From IMG/VR virus record IMGVR_UViG_3300009149_000140, positions 1-34,700 of that record: DNA of 34,700 nucleotides. One strand, 5' to 3'. The notes beneath the pieces were generated by a model. The model was not told the DNA's origin and made no database searches. It saw only the letters and a program-made list of their open reading frames with translations. Both the position numbers and the translations under genes were made by a program. Positions within the stretch are counted from its first letter, which is position 1; each line of letters begins with the position of its first letter. Positions 23,718 through 31,751 of the stretch are shown here, piece by piece. This DNA comes from a virus.

Positions 23718-24656
23718 ATGAGTGAAATACAACAACAAATACCTATGACTCTGATAGATAAGCCACAGTTAGCACTGCGGTCTGTGAAGCGTTCTGCGCC
23801 GGAGTATGCCGAGCTTTGCGAGTCCGTGCGGAAAGATGGCATCCTCCAACCCATCCTCGTGCGGACTCGTGACGGTGGACGCTACGAGATCGTAGAGGGA
23901 TGGCACAGATATGAGGCAGCGAAAGAAGCTGGTCACGAAAGCATTCCTTGCCTGATACGTGATCTATCTGACATGGATGTGATGTTAATACAAGTGAAAT
24001 GCAATGCTATCCGGCCCACCACATTCTCGTTCGAGTACGCCAGACGCCTAAAATTATTGATGGAAAAAGGCTTGACACTGAGCGAGTTGTCAACTATGAT
24101 AGACAAGAGTCCGCAATGGATCAAAGATCAAATACAACTAAACCGCGTATGCGAAGAGGCTCGACCAGCCATAGAAGATGGTAGGATCAAGCTGAAAGCT
24201 GCGTTGGCGTTGGCCAATCTACCGAGTGAGATCCAGACACAATTCGTGGATGACGCTCTGGCTTTGCCAGTAGGTGAATTCACTGAGAGAGCACAGACTG
24301 CTAAACGCGATTTTCAAACCTACTTGTTAAAGCAGCAAGCAGACGATAGAGATTCGGGAGCAGCGAGACCAACAATCCGAGCATTGAATGTTCTGAAGCG
24401 TGAGTCACTTGACCCCAAAGCAGCCAAGGAAGTATTGAACAGTGTAAAGGCAAAGACGCCTCTTGACGGGTGGATCGCATGTCTGTCATGGATGTTCCGA
24501 TTAGATCCTATAACAGTTGAACAACGAAAGAACAAACGGGAGATTGAACTACATGAAAAGTTAGCAACAAACGAAGAGTACCGACAACTTAATAGAGAGA
24601 TGATTAAAGAGTTTGTGAAATCTAAAACTAAAACTGAAACTGGAGATTCGAAATGA
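23718..24656 (+). CDS. ParB/KorB-like DNA-binding protein
   Basis: A 312-residue protein. The N-terminal ParB/Srx-type domain has VRKDGILQPILVR, GGRYEIVEGWHRYEAAKEAG and IPCLIRD (about residues 30-85). A helix-turn-helix follows (TLSELSTMIDKSPQWIKDQI, about 115-135), then helical and Lys/Glu-rich regions. Such proteins bind operators or partition sites; some related domains are CTP-dependent switches. I take ATG 23718: an in-frame GTG at 23640 lies inside the inverted repeat, and the resulting extra N terminus looks non-protein-like. No Shine-Dalgarno spacing fits, so it may be leaderless. The adjacent inverted repeats are the obvious candidate binding sites. It is coupled to the next gene by ATGA. 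Confidence 0.82.
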   Translation: MSEIQQQIPMTLIDKPQLALRSVKRSAPEYAELCESVRKDGILQPILVRTRDGGRYEIVEGWHRYEAAKEAGHESIPCLIRDLSDMDVMLIQVKCNAIRPTTFSFEYARRLKLLMEKGLTLSELSTMIDKSPQWIKDQIQLNRVCEEARPAIEDGRIKLKAALALANLPSEIQTQFVDDALALPVGEFTERAQTAKRDFQTYLLKQQADDRDSGAARPTIRALNVLKRESLDPKAAKEVLNSVKAKTPLDGWIACLSWMFRLDPITVEQRKNKREIELHEKLATNEEYRQLNREMIKEFVKSKTKTETGDSK

Positions 24657-25339
24657 GTGGTAAAGAACTGACGCCGTTTTCAAAGAAGATGGGTTTGCCC
24701 GCTGTCAACGTGGAGTCCTTGGAATCCTTGGACGAAGTCGCGAAGGGCTCGGACTTCCTGCCTCGTATCCAGCTTATCACCAAAGGTAAGTATGTGGACA
24801 CAGGCAAGATCAAGCCCGGTCATTGGGGCGTCCCTCTTCCCGGAGGCGACGAGATCGAAGACCTCGGTGAGAAGATCGACGTTGTGCCGTTGGATTACCG
24901 TCCGAAGGCTTTGGACGTCAATGACAAAGACGCCATTGTCGCGGTGTATGACACCTCTGATCCTGAGTTCCAACGGATCAAGCAAGCTCCGAAGAACTCG
25001 GGCTGTATGTGGGGTCCGTCATTCCTGGTGCTCGAACGCAGCACAGGCAAGTTGTACGAGTTGTTCTTCGGCAACAAGTCTGGTCGTAACGAGGCTGGCA
25101 AGCTGAAGCCCTTCTTGCTGTCCCGCGCCCCTGTAAGCCTGGGAATCCGTTACAAGAAGATGCCTGAGTATGGATGGCATGTTCCGGTAGTCACCAAGTG
25201 CTCGGAGCCCTTCGATCTTGACGCCATTAAGGTAACGGAAGAGCAGGTCGCCAAAGAGCTTGAGGTGTTCCAGAATCCTGAAAAGGGTGCTGAGAAAGTC
25301 GAAGAGAAAGAAGCCGAGACGCAAGGCCGCGCACGCTAA
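24653..25339 (+). CDS. Conserved replication-module protein, likely abundant
   Basis: A 228-residue protein with patterns I recall only from uncharacterised phage genes: SDFLPRIQLITKGKYVDTGK, IKPGHWGVPLPGGDEIEDLG, VPLDYRPKALDVNDKD, APKNSGCMWGPSFLVLERS, then an acidic/charged tail (EKGAEKVEEKEAETQ). Codon use is much more biased than in its neighbours and similar to the capsid gene, and a strong terminator follows, both suggesting high expression. Abundant, acidic-tailed proteins in replication modules are often single-strand DNA-binding proteins; that is only a hypothesis, and no OB-fold motif can be claimed by eye. Confidence 0.6.
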   Translation: MSGKELTPFSKKMGLPAVNVESLESLDEVAKGSDFLPRIQLITKGKYVDTGKIKPGHWGVPLPGGDEIEDLGEKIDVVPLDYRPKALDVNDKDAIVAVYDTSDPEFQRIKQAPKNSGCMWGPSFLVLERSTGKLYELFFGNKSGRNEAGKLKPFLLSRAPVSLGIRYKKMPEYGWHVPVVTKCSEPFDLDAIKVTEEQVAKELEVFQNPEKGAEKVEEKEAETQGRAR

Positions 25340-25360
25340 TAGCCTCCCCCGCCTTGCTTC

Positions 25361-25396
25361 ATGAACCCAGCGGGCAAAACCGCTGGGTTCATTTTC
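25361..25396 (+). terminator. Rho-independent terminator
   Basis: A perfect 13-bp stem (25361-25373 with 25380-25392, loop GCAAAA) is followed by TTTTCAC. It ends the ParB-like/abundant-protein transcript and separates it from the small-gene cluster leading to the helicase. Confidence 0.85.
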
Positions 25397-25422
25397 ACAA
25401 CTTTAATTTATAAGAGATAACA

Positions 25423-25542
25423 ATGGATGACTTCATAATCTGCCCGGAATGCGGAAGAGAATTTATGGTAGTCTGGACCAACGATGGTCTTGGGCCACCT
25501 GAGTATTGTCCGATGTGTGGAGCGTATATAGACAATGAATAG
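25423..25542 (+). CDS. 39-residue zinc-ribbon protein
   Basis: ATG 25423 to TAG 25542 encodes 39 residues with two CxxC knuckles: CPEC at residues 7-10 and CPMC at 29-32, with IDNE at the end. This is the minimal zinc-ribbon layout. It lies between the terminator and a gene whose ATG overlaps its stop by 8 bases, so it is probably the first gene of this operon. Only a weak site (AAGAGAT) precedes the ATG. A nucleic-acid or protein-binding role is plausible, with no specific evidence. Confidence 0.65.
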   Translation: MDDFIICPECGREFMVVWTNDGLGPPEYCPMCGAYIDNE

Positions 25543-25828
25543 AGATCCTCAAAAAACATTAGATTGGTGTGTTGAACATGAAGTTACTTTCAAGCTTACG
25601 AAAACGGCTGACCAATTGGTTGTTACCGCGAGGTGTGACAATATCGCCGCAGAATACTTTGTCGATCAACCATACACCGAATACACAATTGGAAGAGCTA
25701 TCCAGGCGGCTTTATTCGCAGTTAAGGAAGGATCAGAATTCCACTCCAAATTCGGACACTTCCCGCCCACAATCCCGTCAAGAAGAGATGGACCAACTGG
25801 AGATGGCACTGACAAGGCAGGAGATTGA
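25535..25828 (+). CDS. Hypothetical protein (97 aa)
   Basis: A 97-residue protein starting at ATG 25535 inside the end of the zinc-ribbon gene. The sequence (TLDWCVEHEVTFKLTKTADQ, LVVTARCDNIAAEYFVD, YTIGRAIQAALFAVKE) suggests a small alpha/beta fold; the last 25 residues are Pro/Gly/Asp-rich and probably flexible. It overlaps the next gene by 41 bases. I do not recognise a family. Confidence 0.55.
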   Translation: MNRDPQKTLDWCVEHEVTFKLTKTADQLVVTARCDNIAAEYFVDQPYTEYTIGRAIQAALFAVKEGSEFHSKFGHFPPTIPSRRDGPTGDGTDKAGD

Positions 25829-26033
25829 GACTGCCAAAGCTGAAACAATGTTGAAGCAAAGTCTCAGTATGCCTCATCGGACCTACCCACCCGCAATGAC
25901 ACATGATGGAATGTGCTGGGTAGCGACGGCCAAGTTCATTGATGACTCGATGCTAGTGGGTCGTGGGTTGAGCCCAGCAGAAGCGTTGATGGATTACGAC
26001 TTGCAATGGCTAGGTGTGAAAGGAAAAGAATGA
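25788..26033 (+). CDS. Small conserved phage-type protein (81 aa)
   Basis: I start at ATG 25788; the open frame goes further left, but there it overlaps the preceding gene and reads as low-complexity basic sequence. The 81 residues comprise a charged helix (MDQLEMALTRQEIETAKAET) and a C-terminal block DGMCWVATAKFIDDSMLVGR followed by GLSPAEALMDYDLQWLG. That 'G.G.SP.EA..D.D..WLG' ending is common in small phage proteins of unknown role. It is coupled to the following gene by ATGA. Confidence 0.6.
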   Translation: MDQLEMALTRQEIETAKAETMLKQSLSMPHRTYPPAMTHDGMCWVATAKFIDDSMLVGRGLSPAEALMDYDLQWLGVKGKE

Positions 26034-26545
26034 GTGGAGTCGCTTTAATACAGTTTTCCAATTTAGACCTCAAGAAATATCTTGTTCTGGGTCGTCAGGG
26101 ATTTGATCGCAACTTAGCCGAAGCTGCTGACAGTGCCGGTCACGAACCACCTCTGCATCACATGCTGTGCGTGGCAGGGATGAAGAATCCCGACGCTAAG
26201 TCTGTCGATGACCTTGTGGCATACTTGGATTTATTCCACGCTGGCTTCATGATCGTGGCCGACGAACGCGACTGGACTGAGATTTTAGAGTTGGCCTCCA
26301 TGCCTTGCATTCTTTCTCAATCGGTACAGCGTGGGCTAGACGTGGGAATCATGACAGGCACATTAACTCAGTGGAGAACTGCCCTGCTGCGGGGATGCCA
26401 AAAGGAAGCCAGCGGGGCGGCCAGAGGAACTTTCAACGCCATCTACAATGAGTTTCGTAAGGTAGGGATATCTGGAGCATTTGAATTTCGAACAAAGCAA
26501 AACACACGTGATACAACATTCTTGCTAGAACACCGACCGAACTAA
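26030..26545 (+). CDS. Hypothetical protein (171 aa)
   Basis: A 171-residue protein; ATG 26030 forms an ATGA overlap with the preceding stop and is preferred to an in-frame ATG at 26006. The sequence is mainly helical (KSVDDLVAYLDLFHAGFMIV, DWTEILELASMPCILSQSVQ, TQWRTALLRGCQKEASG), with a beta-like end (GAFEFRTKQNTRDTTFLLEH). No catalytic motif or membrane segment is seen. It lies in the small-gene cluster before the helicase, suggesting a replication or host-interaction accessory role. Confidence 0.65.
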   Translation: MSGVALIQFSNLDLKKYLVLGRQGFDRNLAEAADSAGHEPPLHHMLCVAGMKNPDAKSVDDLVAYLDLFHAGFMIVADERDWTEILELASMPCILSQSVQRGLDVGIMTGTLTQWRTALLRGCQKEASGAARGTFNAIYNEFRKVGISGAFEFRTKQNTRDTTFLLEHRPN

Positions 26546-26561
26546 CTTCATAAGGTTACAC

Positions 26562-28439
26562 ATGTCTGAAAATATAAAGCTGATAACTAGAACGAAGAAA
26601 GGAACCCTGCTGAAGGTTCCAGCCACAATCGAGCGTGAAGGTGGTCGAATCTACTTTGTAAAATCCCCTTTCGAATTGAAAGATGAAATCAAGTCGATGC
26701 AAGGGTCGCGATGGCATGGGTTCATACCAGAAGATCATCGCAAGATTTGGTCGGTAGCAGACTGCACTAGAAACAATTTCCAACTTAGTTATATGCAAGG
26801 TGGGAACCCTTACGAAAATTGGGATCAACCGCTAAAGAACTTCGGCTACACTCGTAGCTTGTTCACGCACCAGAAGCTAATGACCGATCACTGCCTGACG
26901 TATCACTACGCGATACTGGCAGCCGAGATGGGCACAGGTAAAACACTGTCCGCTATCGAACTGATGGAGAAGTCTGGAGTGATGGACTGGTGGTGGGTGG
27001 CTCCGAAGTCTGGCCTTGCTGCGGTAGAGCGTGAGTTCGTCAAGTGGGATCTGAAAGTGCAACCCAGGCTGATGACTTACGATCGACTCCGTATTGAGAT
27101 CGAGCGATGGGAACCAGGACAGCCAGCGCCACAAGGTGTGATTTTCGACGAGTCCTCACGCCTCAAGACAGCGAATGCGAAACGCACAAAAGCCGCTCAG
27201 CATTTAGCTGACTCTATCCGAGACGAGTGGGGTTGGGATGGGTACGTTGTCTTGATGTCTGGAACACCATCGCCCAAGTCGCCTGTTGACTGGTGGCCTC
27301 AATGTGAGATAGCCTATCCTGGCTTCGTGAAAGAGGGAAGCGATAAAGCTTTCGAGTGGAGACTTGGTATCTTCCAGAAGCAGATGTCCGACGCTGGAGA
27401 GTTCTGGAAGCGCAAGACATGGCGAGATGACGAAGCCAAATGTGATGTGTGTGGTGAGTTGGCAGACCACCCCGATCACCTTGCGGACGATGGCGACAAC
27501 GAGTTGTTTGGCGGCGACGAGACACACGCTTTTGTGCCAAGCAAAGATGAGGTCAGCTACCTGTACGAGCGGCTCAAGGGATTGGTCGTCACACTTAAGA
27601 AGAAAGACTGTTTGGACATCCCCGATAAGATTTATCGTGAGATTGTGCTCGAACCCACTTCGACTCTTAAACGTGTAGCAAAGGCTCTGGCCAAGTCTGC
27701 TGAGACAGCGATCCAAGGTCTCACATGGTTGCGTGAACTGTCGGACGGCTTCCAATATAAAGAGAAGCAAGAAGGTACAAAGCAATGCCCGGTCTGCAAA
27801 GGCGAGGGCACGTGCGAACAGTGGAAACTGAACGAACAGTTAGACGAGTCATTTAAGATCACCGAAGGATGTCTTACCTGCGACGGCACCGGTAAGGTTC
27901 CCAACATGGTGCGTGACACCAAAGAGATCAAGACGCCGAAGGACCAAGCTGTCCGTGACCTGCTGGAAGAGAACGAAGACTCAGGTCGCATCGTGATCTT
28001 CGCTGGCTTCCAAGGGTCAATCGATCGCATACTGAGAATTTGTCATCGTGAGCATTGGGACGTGGTGCAGGTGGATGGTCGTGGGTGGAAAGTCAAGAAA
28101 CATGACGGCGAGAAGACCCCGCCGAAGACCAAGCCATTGGACTACTGGGCTGACAGGAGCAACGAACGTGTAGCGTTCGTGGCTCACCCAGCATCGGGAG
28201 GCATGGGCCTGACCCTGACCGAGGCAAGTATGGCTGTGTTCTACAGCAACGACTTCATGCCTGAGTCGCGGTCGCAAGCTGAAGATCGTATTCACCGTCC
28301 TGGTATGGACGAGAACAGAGGGGCTACTATTGTTGATCTGTTCCATCTCGGAACAGATCGCCGTGTACTTAATGTATTGAAAGACAACCGTCGTCTAGAA
28401 TCTATGACCTTGGGAGAGCTACGGGAGAGTATGGAATGA
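26562..28439 (+). CDS. SNF2/DEAD-type SF2 helicase with two zinc-knuckle inserts
   Basis: A 625-residue superfamily-2 helicase or translocase. Motif I is AAEMGTGKT (about 120-128), motif II is FDESS (about 195-199), and motif III is MSGTP (about 232-236). Motif V is HPASGGMGLTLTEA (from about 542), and motif VI is QAEDRIHRPGM (about 572-582), typical of SNF2-like enzymes. Between the two RecA lobes are two Cys inserts: CDVC with nearby His at about 294-306, and a DnaJ-like pair CPVCKGEGTC and GCLTCDGTGKVP at about 409-446. The latter is unusual for phage SNF2 helicases and could be a DNA-junction or protein contact. Expected roles are replication-fork or recombination remodelling. Confidence 0.87.
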   Translation: MSENIKLITRTKKGTLLKVPATIEREGGRIYFVKSPFELKDEIKSMQGSRWHGFIPEDHRKIWSVADCTRNNFQLSYMQGGNPYENWDQPLKNFGYTRSLFTHQKLMTDHCLTYHYAILAAEMGTGKTLSAIELMEKSGVMDWWWVAPKSGLAAVEREFVKWDLKVQPRLMTYDRLRIEIERWEPGQPAPQGVIFDESSRLKTANAKRTKAAQHLADSIRDEWGWDGYVVLMSGTPSPKSPVDWWPQCEIAYPGFVKEGSDKAFEWRLGIFQKQMSDAGEFWKRKTWRDDEAKCDVCGELADHPDHLADDGDNELFGGDETHAFVPSKDEVSYLYERLKGLVVTLKKKDCLDIPDKIYREIVLEPTSTLKRVAKALAKSAETAIQGLTWLRELSDGFQYKEKQEGTKQCPVCKGEGTCEQWKLNEQLDESFKITEGCLTCDGTGKVPNMVRDTKEIKTPKDQAVRDLLEENEDSGRIVIFAGFQGSIDRILRICHREHWDVVQVDGRGWKVKKHDGEKTPPKTKPLDYWADRSNERVAFVAHPASGGMGLTLTEASMAVFYSNDFMPESRSQAEDRIHRPGMDENRGATIVDLFHLGTDRRVLNVLKDNRRLESMTLGELRESME

Positions 28440-28516
28440 TTTGGCATCCTGTGGTGGGTTATGAAGGCTACTATGAGGTGAGCGACACTGGACTTGTCAA
28501 GTCAATGGCTAGATAG
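28436..28516 (+). pseudogene. NUMOD4 fragment of an HNH homing endonuclease
   Basis: A 26-residue frame coupled by ATGA to the helicase reads WHPVVGYEGYYEVSDTGLVK and then a stop. This is the NUMOD4 DNA-binding motif (W.pv.GyEg.YeVS..G.V.S) that normally begins a 150-200 residue HNH homing endonuclease. No HNH His-Asn-His motif exists in the following 50 bases in any frame. It is therefore a relic of a homing endonuclease, or an independently kept NUMOD4 peptide. Confidence 0.75.
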
Positions 28517-28565
28517 TTGGAAATACACAAAGGTATAAATATGAAATCCTTGATCGGAGAGACCC

Positions 28566-28730
28566 ATGTTAATTAGTGAATTGGTTGATACTTTGTCGTA
28601 CTGCCTCGACGACGTTGAAGTGGTGGTAGAGGTCAACGGTGTGCAACACACCATCACTGCTGCTGATGAGACCAGTCAAGCGTTGATACTGGTTGTTGAC
28701 ACGGACCAAGAAGAGCGGGAGATGCGATGA
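28566..28730 (+). CDS. Small acidic protein (54 aa)
   Basis: ATG 28566 to TGA 28730, 54 residues, with a GGAG site at 28555-28558 and an ATGA overlap with the methyltransferase gene. It is very acidic (DDVEVVVEVNG, DTDQEEREMR), with a beta-hairpin-like centre (VEVVVEVNGVQHTITA). I do not recognise it. Position and coupling suggest it is translated with the modification genes. Confidence 0.55.
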   Translation: MLISELVDTLSYCLDDVEVVVEVNGVQHTITAADETSQALILVVDTDQEEREMR

Positions 28731-29899
28731 GCCATTTGAACTGTTGTCCAGCTTGTCAGTCTGCCAATTTGAAGACTATGCTATACTTGGGAAGACAACC
28801 TAAATCATTGATATCGTTGCAGACCGACCCTATAGAGTCGGCGGCATCTGAAAGGCACTCGATAACACTGTCAATATGTCACAACTGTGCTCATGTGCAT
28901 AACATCGACTTCGACCCTAGTGCTGTCTCCTACTCTGACGCCGGGTGTCGCATGTACAATGCTGGCGAAGGCTGGCAGGATCACATGGCAGAGGTCAAAG
29001 AACTTTGTGAGGCGTTACCAGACATGGACTTGATCGTAGAGATTGGGGCCGGAGATTGCGAATTCCTCGCATCCTTAAAGTCCGACGCTATTAAGCTGGC
29101 TGTTGATCCTTGTGACGCCGTAGTGAGAGCCGAGGAACTGGGGCTACACTATCGACAGGAATACTTCCGGGCCGATAGACACATGCCTGATGGCACAAAA
29201 GGTAACACCCTTGTAATCATGCGCCACCTGTTGGAGCACATGGAACACCCGCGAGATTTCATTGAAAAGATCGTGGCTCGTGCTGAACAACTGAAGCATG
29301 ACACATATCTGTATATTGAGACACCATGCTGTCAAGAAGCGTTGAAGCGAACACGCATCGAAGACTGGACCTACGAGCATCCACAGCACTTTACCGTCAG
29401 GAGCATGATGAAGATGCTTCGCGCGTGCGGTATCGAGTGGTCTTCTGTCTGCACTGGTTACGAAGGCGAAGTCCTTAAGAGTATCGCCAAGATCGAGCCG
29501 AGAACCAAGCGTGGCCTGTCGGTAGACGATGTCCTAAGAAACTACAAGGAGGCAACTGACTCAATAGTTAATGCGTCTTTGTGGATAAATGAGAACATTC
29601 AAAACATAGCTTTGTGGGGTGGTGCTGGCAAATCCGCCGTATTCATTCACAAGTTCGGCCTTCCTGGCTTCGCAACTGTGGTTGACAGCCACGACGTCAA
29701 GTGGGGTTACTGCGTCCCCGGAACGGGAATCAAAATGGTTCCAACTTCCGTACTGAAAGACAACCCTGTAGATTACATCATTGCAACTACTTCATGGAGA
29801 GCAAATGATATAGCTCGTGAGATCAAACGCGACAAGATACCCTGCAAAAAACTATTAAAATTCGAAAATGGAAAACTAACGGAGGTTCCTCTTGGCTAG
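28727..29899 (+). CDS. Sugar C-methyltransferase-like SAM enzyme
   Basis: A 390-residue class I SAM methyltransferase with the three-part layout of TylC3/NovU-type sugar C-methyltransferases. A zinc-binding N terminus has CPAC (C7, C10) and CHNC (C51, C54). The central SAM domain has DLIVEIGAGDCEFL (about 101-114), MRHLLEHMEHPRDF and YEHPQHFT. The C-terminal domain (ENIQNIALWGGAGKSAVFIH, then VDSHDVKWGYCVPGTGIKM) matches the C-methyltransferase C-terminal type. Such enzymes methylate nucleotide-linked sugars. It lies directly before a GT41-like glycosyltransferase, so a modified sugar donor is a plausible product (inference). Protein, glycan or base modification cannot be distinguished. Confidence 0.83.
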   Translation: MSHLNCCPACQSANLKTMLYLGRQPKSLISLQTDPIESAASERHSITLSICHNCAHVHNIDFDPSAVSYSDAGCRMYNAGEGWQDHMAEVKELCEALPDMDLIVEIGAGDCEFLASLKSDAIKLAVDPCDAVVRAEELGLHYRQEYFRADRHMPDGTKGNTLVIMRHLLEHMEHPRDFIEKIVARAEQLKHDTYLYIETPCCQEALKRTRIEDWTYEHPQHFTVRSMMKMLRACGIEWSSVCTGYEGEVLKSIAKIEPRTKRGLSVDDVLRNYKEATDSIVNASLWINENIQNIALWGGAGKSAVFIHKFGLPGFATVVDSHDVKWGYCVPGTGIKMVPTSVLKDNPVDYIIATTSWRANDIAREIKRDKIPCKKLLKFENGKLTEVPLG

Positions 29900-29993
29900 A
29901 ACTAAGAAACGACAACAGCAGATGAACAAGATCCACAAAGCACGTAACGCAAAACGACGCGCCCAGCTTGTTATTCAACCTGACGATTTCTGA
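29892..29993 (+). CDS. Basic 33-residue peptide (TTG start)
   Basis: TTG 29892 with an ideal GGAGG at 29881-29885 (6-base spacing) overlaps the end of the methyltransferase gene by 8 bases. It opens MARTKKRQQQMNKIHKARNA and ends in PDDF after a Lys/Arg-rich middle. The charge and length fit a short nucleic-acid-binding peptide, but no family is recognised. The strong ribosome site is the main support for translation. Confidence 0.55.
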   Translation: MARTKKRQQQMNKIHKARNAKRRAQLVIQPDDF

Positions 29994-30008
29994 ACCTGTA
30001 TCCCAGCG

Positions 30009-31751
30009 ATGAATGTACCGGAGTCGCTGAAACTCATCGCCGACCGTGATCCCAGTTTATGGATGTCCTTCTTTGAATATTTTCAGTTTTTCGAGAAGCA
30101 TCACTACATGCAATATGGTAAGTCGTCGATACAGAAAATAAACGATTTTGTAAGTTTGTTTTTCACAGCCTGTCAGAGAGACGACTATTTGCCAGCCAAG
30201 CAGTACCTCGCTAACCTGATTCAGTGCGGTCATATTTTGCAGCACTTGGTAGCCGTCTCCTCGTATCGTACAACCAACTCGGTGCTAGACGCCTCCCTTA
30301 TGATCGAAGGCAACGTACCCAAGATAATGACGTTGCAAAATCCACGGTGCGATTTGCAACTAAATCAGGAGAAGCTGTTTGACATCGACCCGCAATCGGC
30401 CTCCATCTGGTACATGATGTACTTACTGGGTATTTCGGCCACGACAGCAAAGACGTATGCGAACATGCACCGTCACCTGGAACTGATGGATGAGAGATGG
30501 ATACCTCCTCACAATTCTGTTAGCGGATTGTACTTCGGCTGCACGTACATCAATCCTGGTGCTGTGCGTCGGGTGAAGTCGATTATGAACAAAGGTATAA
30601 AAGCCAAAGGGGTGCCCACGTTCACGAACAATCCTGACCCAAAATCCATTGCGATTGTAACTGAGCGTTGGCATAGAAACCACGCTGTGTACAAGTCGCA
30701 GTCACCTCTACTTGAGCAGCTTAAGGACGATTACAAGCTCACCTTGGTTTGGACCAACCCGCCCGATCAAGTGCCACCCACGATCGTCAAGGATTACTTC
30801 GATGACGTGTGTCACATGTACTTCAAGCCTGACGGCTCAATGGTCATCCCGGATAAAGTCAAGAACAATGACTTCGCGATGGTCTACTATCCCGATATCG
30901 GAATGTCGGACGAAAGCATTTGGATGTCGAACATGAGGATCGCTCCGATCCAGGCTGTAGGTTATGGCCACCCTGACACAACCGGCGACAACAATGAGAT
31001 CGACTACTTCATCGGCGGGCACGTCGAGAAGGACGCCGGAGCCGCCTACTCCGAAACACAGATCCTCATTCCTGGTCTGGCTCAAGAGCCTGCATGGCCC
31101 TCGGTGGAGCGTCAGAACAACTACATCGACGACGGTATCGTTCGCATCAACTGCGTGTGGGGACCGGACAAATACAACCACCCTCTACTGATGATGTTGG
31201 CAGAGATCAACAAAGCTGTCTATAAGATCAACCCTGACTCCAAGCATGAATTCAACATGTATGGTAGCCCTGGTTTGAATCGCTATGCCGCTCTGCCCGT
31301 CTTCAACCACGATGTAAAGACACTGTTACCGAACGCCAAGATTCATTCTCAGTGGGAGTATGTTGACTACATGCGAGAGGCCGAAAAGAGTGACTTCGCT
31401 TTGAACTCGTTCCCCTTCGGCTGTTATAATGTGTTGGTAGAGTCCTTGTGGATGGGCCTTCCATTCCTGTCGCTGGTTGGTGACAGATTCTATAACAAAG
31501 CCGGTGCGTACCTGAACGAGCGAGTTGGGATGGAAGAAAACAACTTCCACGATCCTCAAGGCATGATAGCCAAAGCCGCCGAGTTGATTACCAACCCGGA
31601 AGCTCTTAAGAAGCAGCGAGAGCATCTTGCCGCCCTCGATCTTAAAGAGCGATTATTCACGCTAGAGGGTAAACACTTCCTCGGGGCTGTAGACCACATC
31701 CTCGCAAATCACCCGATTAACGACACTACGCTGATAGGAGAACAACAATGA
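30009..31751 (+). CDS. GT41-like (OGT/HMW1C-type) glycosyltransferase
   Basis: A 580-residue enzyme. The N-terminal about 200 residues are helical, without obvious TPR repeats. The C-terminal part carries GT-B motifs of the OGT/HMW1C family: DFAMVYYPDIGMSD (about 288-301), RIAPIQAVGYGHPDTTG (about 310-326), IDYFIGG (about 331-337), and the nucleotide-sugar site FPFGCYNVLVESLWMGLPFL (about 468-487), which aligns with the 'FPFg.tN.iVd....GlP' segment. These enzymes transfer hexose or GlcNAc to Asn, Ser or Thr of proteins. It is unusual in a phage. The preceding C-methyltransferase and the Ser/Thr/Asn-rich virion proteins suggest a modification pathway (inference). ATGA couples it to the phosphoesterase. 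Confidence 0.8.
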   Translation: MNVPESLKLIADRDPSLWMSFFEYFQFFEKHHYMQYGKSSIQKINDFVSLFFTACQRDDYLPAKQYLANLIQCGHILQHLVAVSSYRTTNSVLDASLMIEGNVPKIMTLQNPRCDLQLNQEKLFDIDPQSASIWYMMYLLGISATTAKTYANMHRHLELMDERWIPPHNSVSGLYFGCTYINPGAVRRVKSIMNKGIKAKGVPTFTNNPDPKSIAIVTERWHRNHAVYKSQSPLLEQLKDDYKLTLVWTNPPDQVPPTIVKDYFDDVCHMYFKPDGSMVIPDKVKNNDFAMVYYPDIGMSDESIWMSNMRIAPIQAVGYGHPDTTGDNNEIDYFIGGHVEKDAGAAYSETQILIPGLAQEPAWPSVERQNNYIDDGIVRINCVWGPDKYNHPLLMMLAEINKAVYKINPDSKHEFNMYGSPGLNRYAALPVFNHDVKTLLPNAKIHSQWEYVDYMREAEKSDFALNSFPFGCYNVLVESLWMGLPFLSLVGDRFYNKAGAYLNERVGMEENNFHDPQGMIAKAAELITNPEALKKQREHLAALDLKERLFTLEGKHFLGAVDHILANHPINDTTLIGEQQ

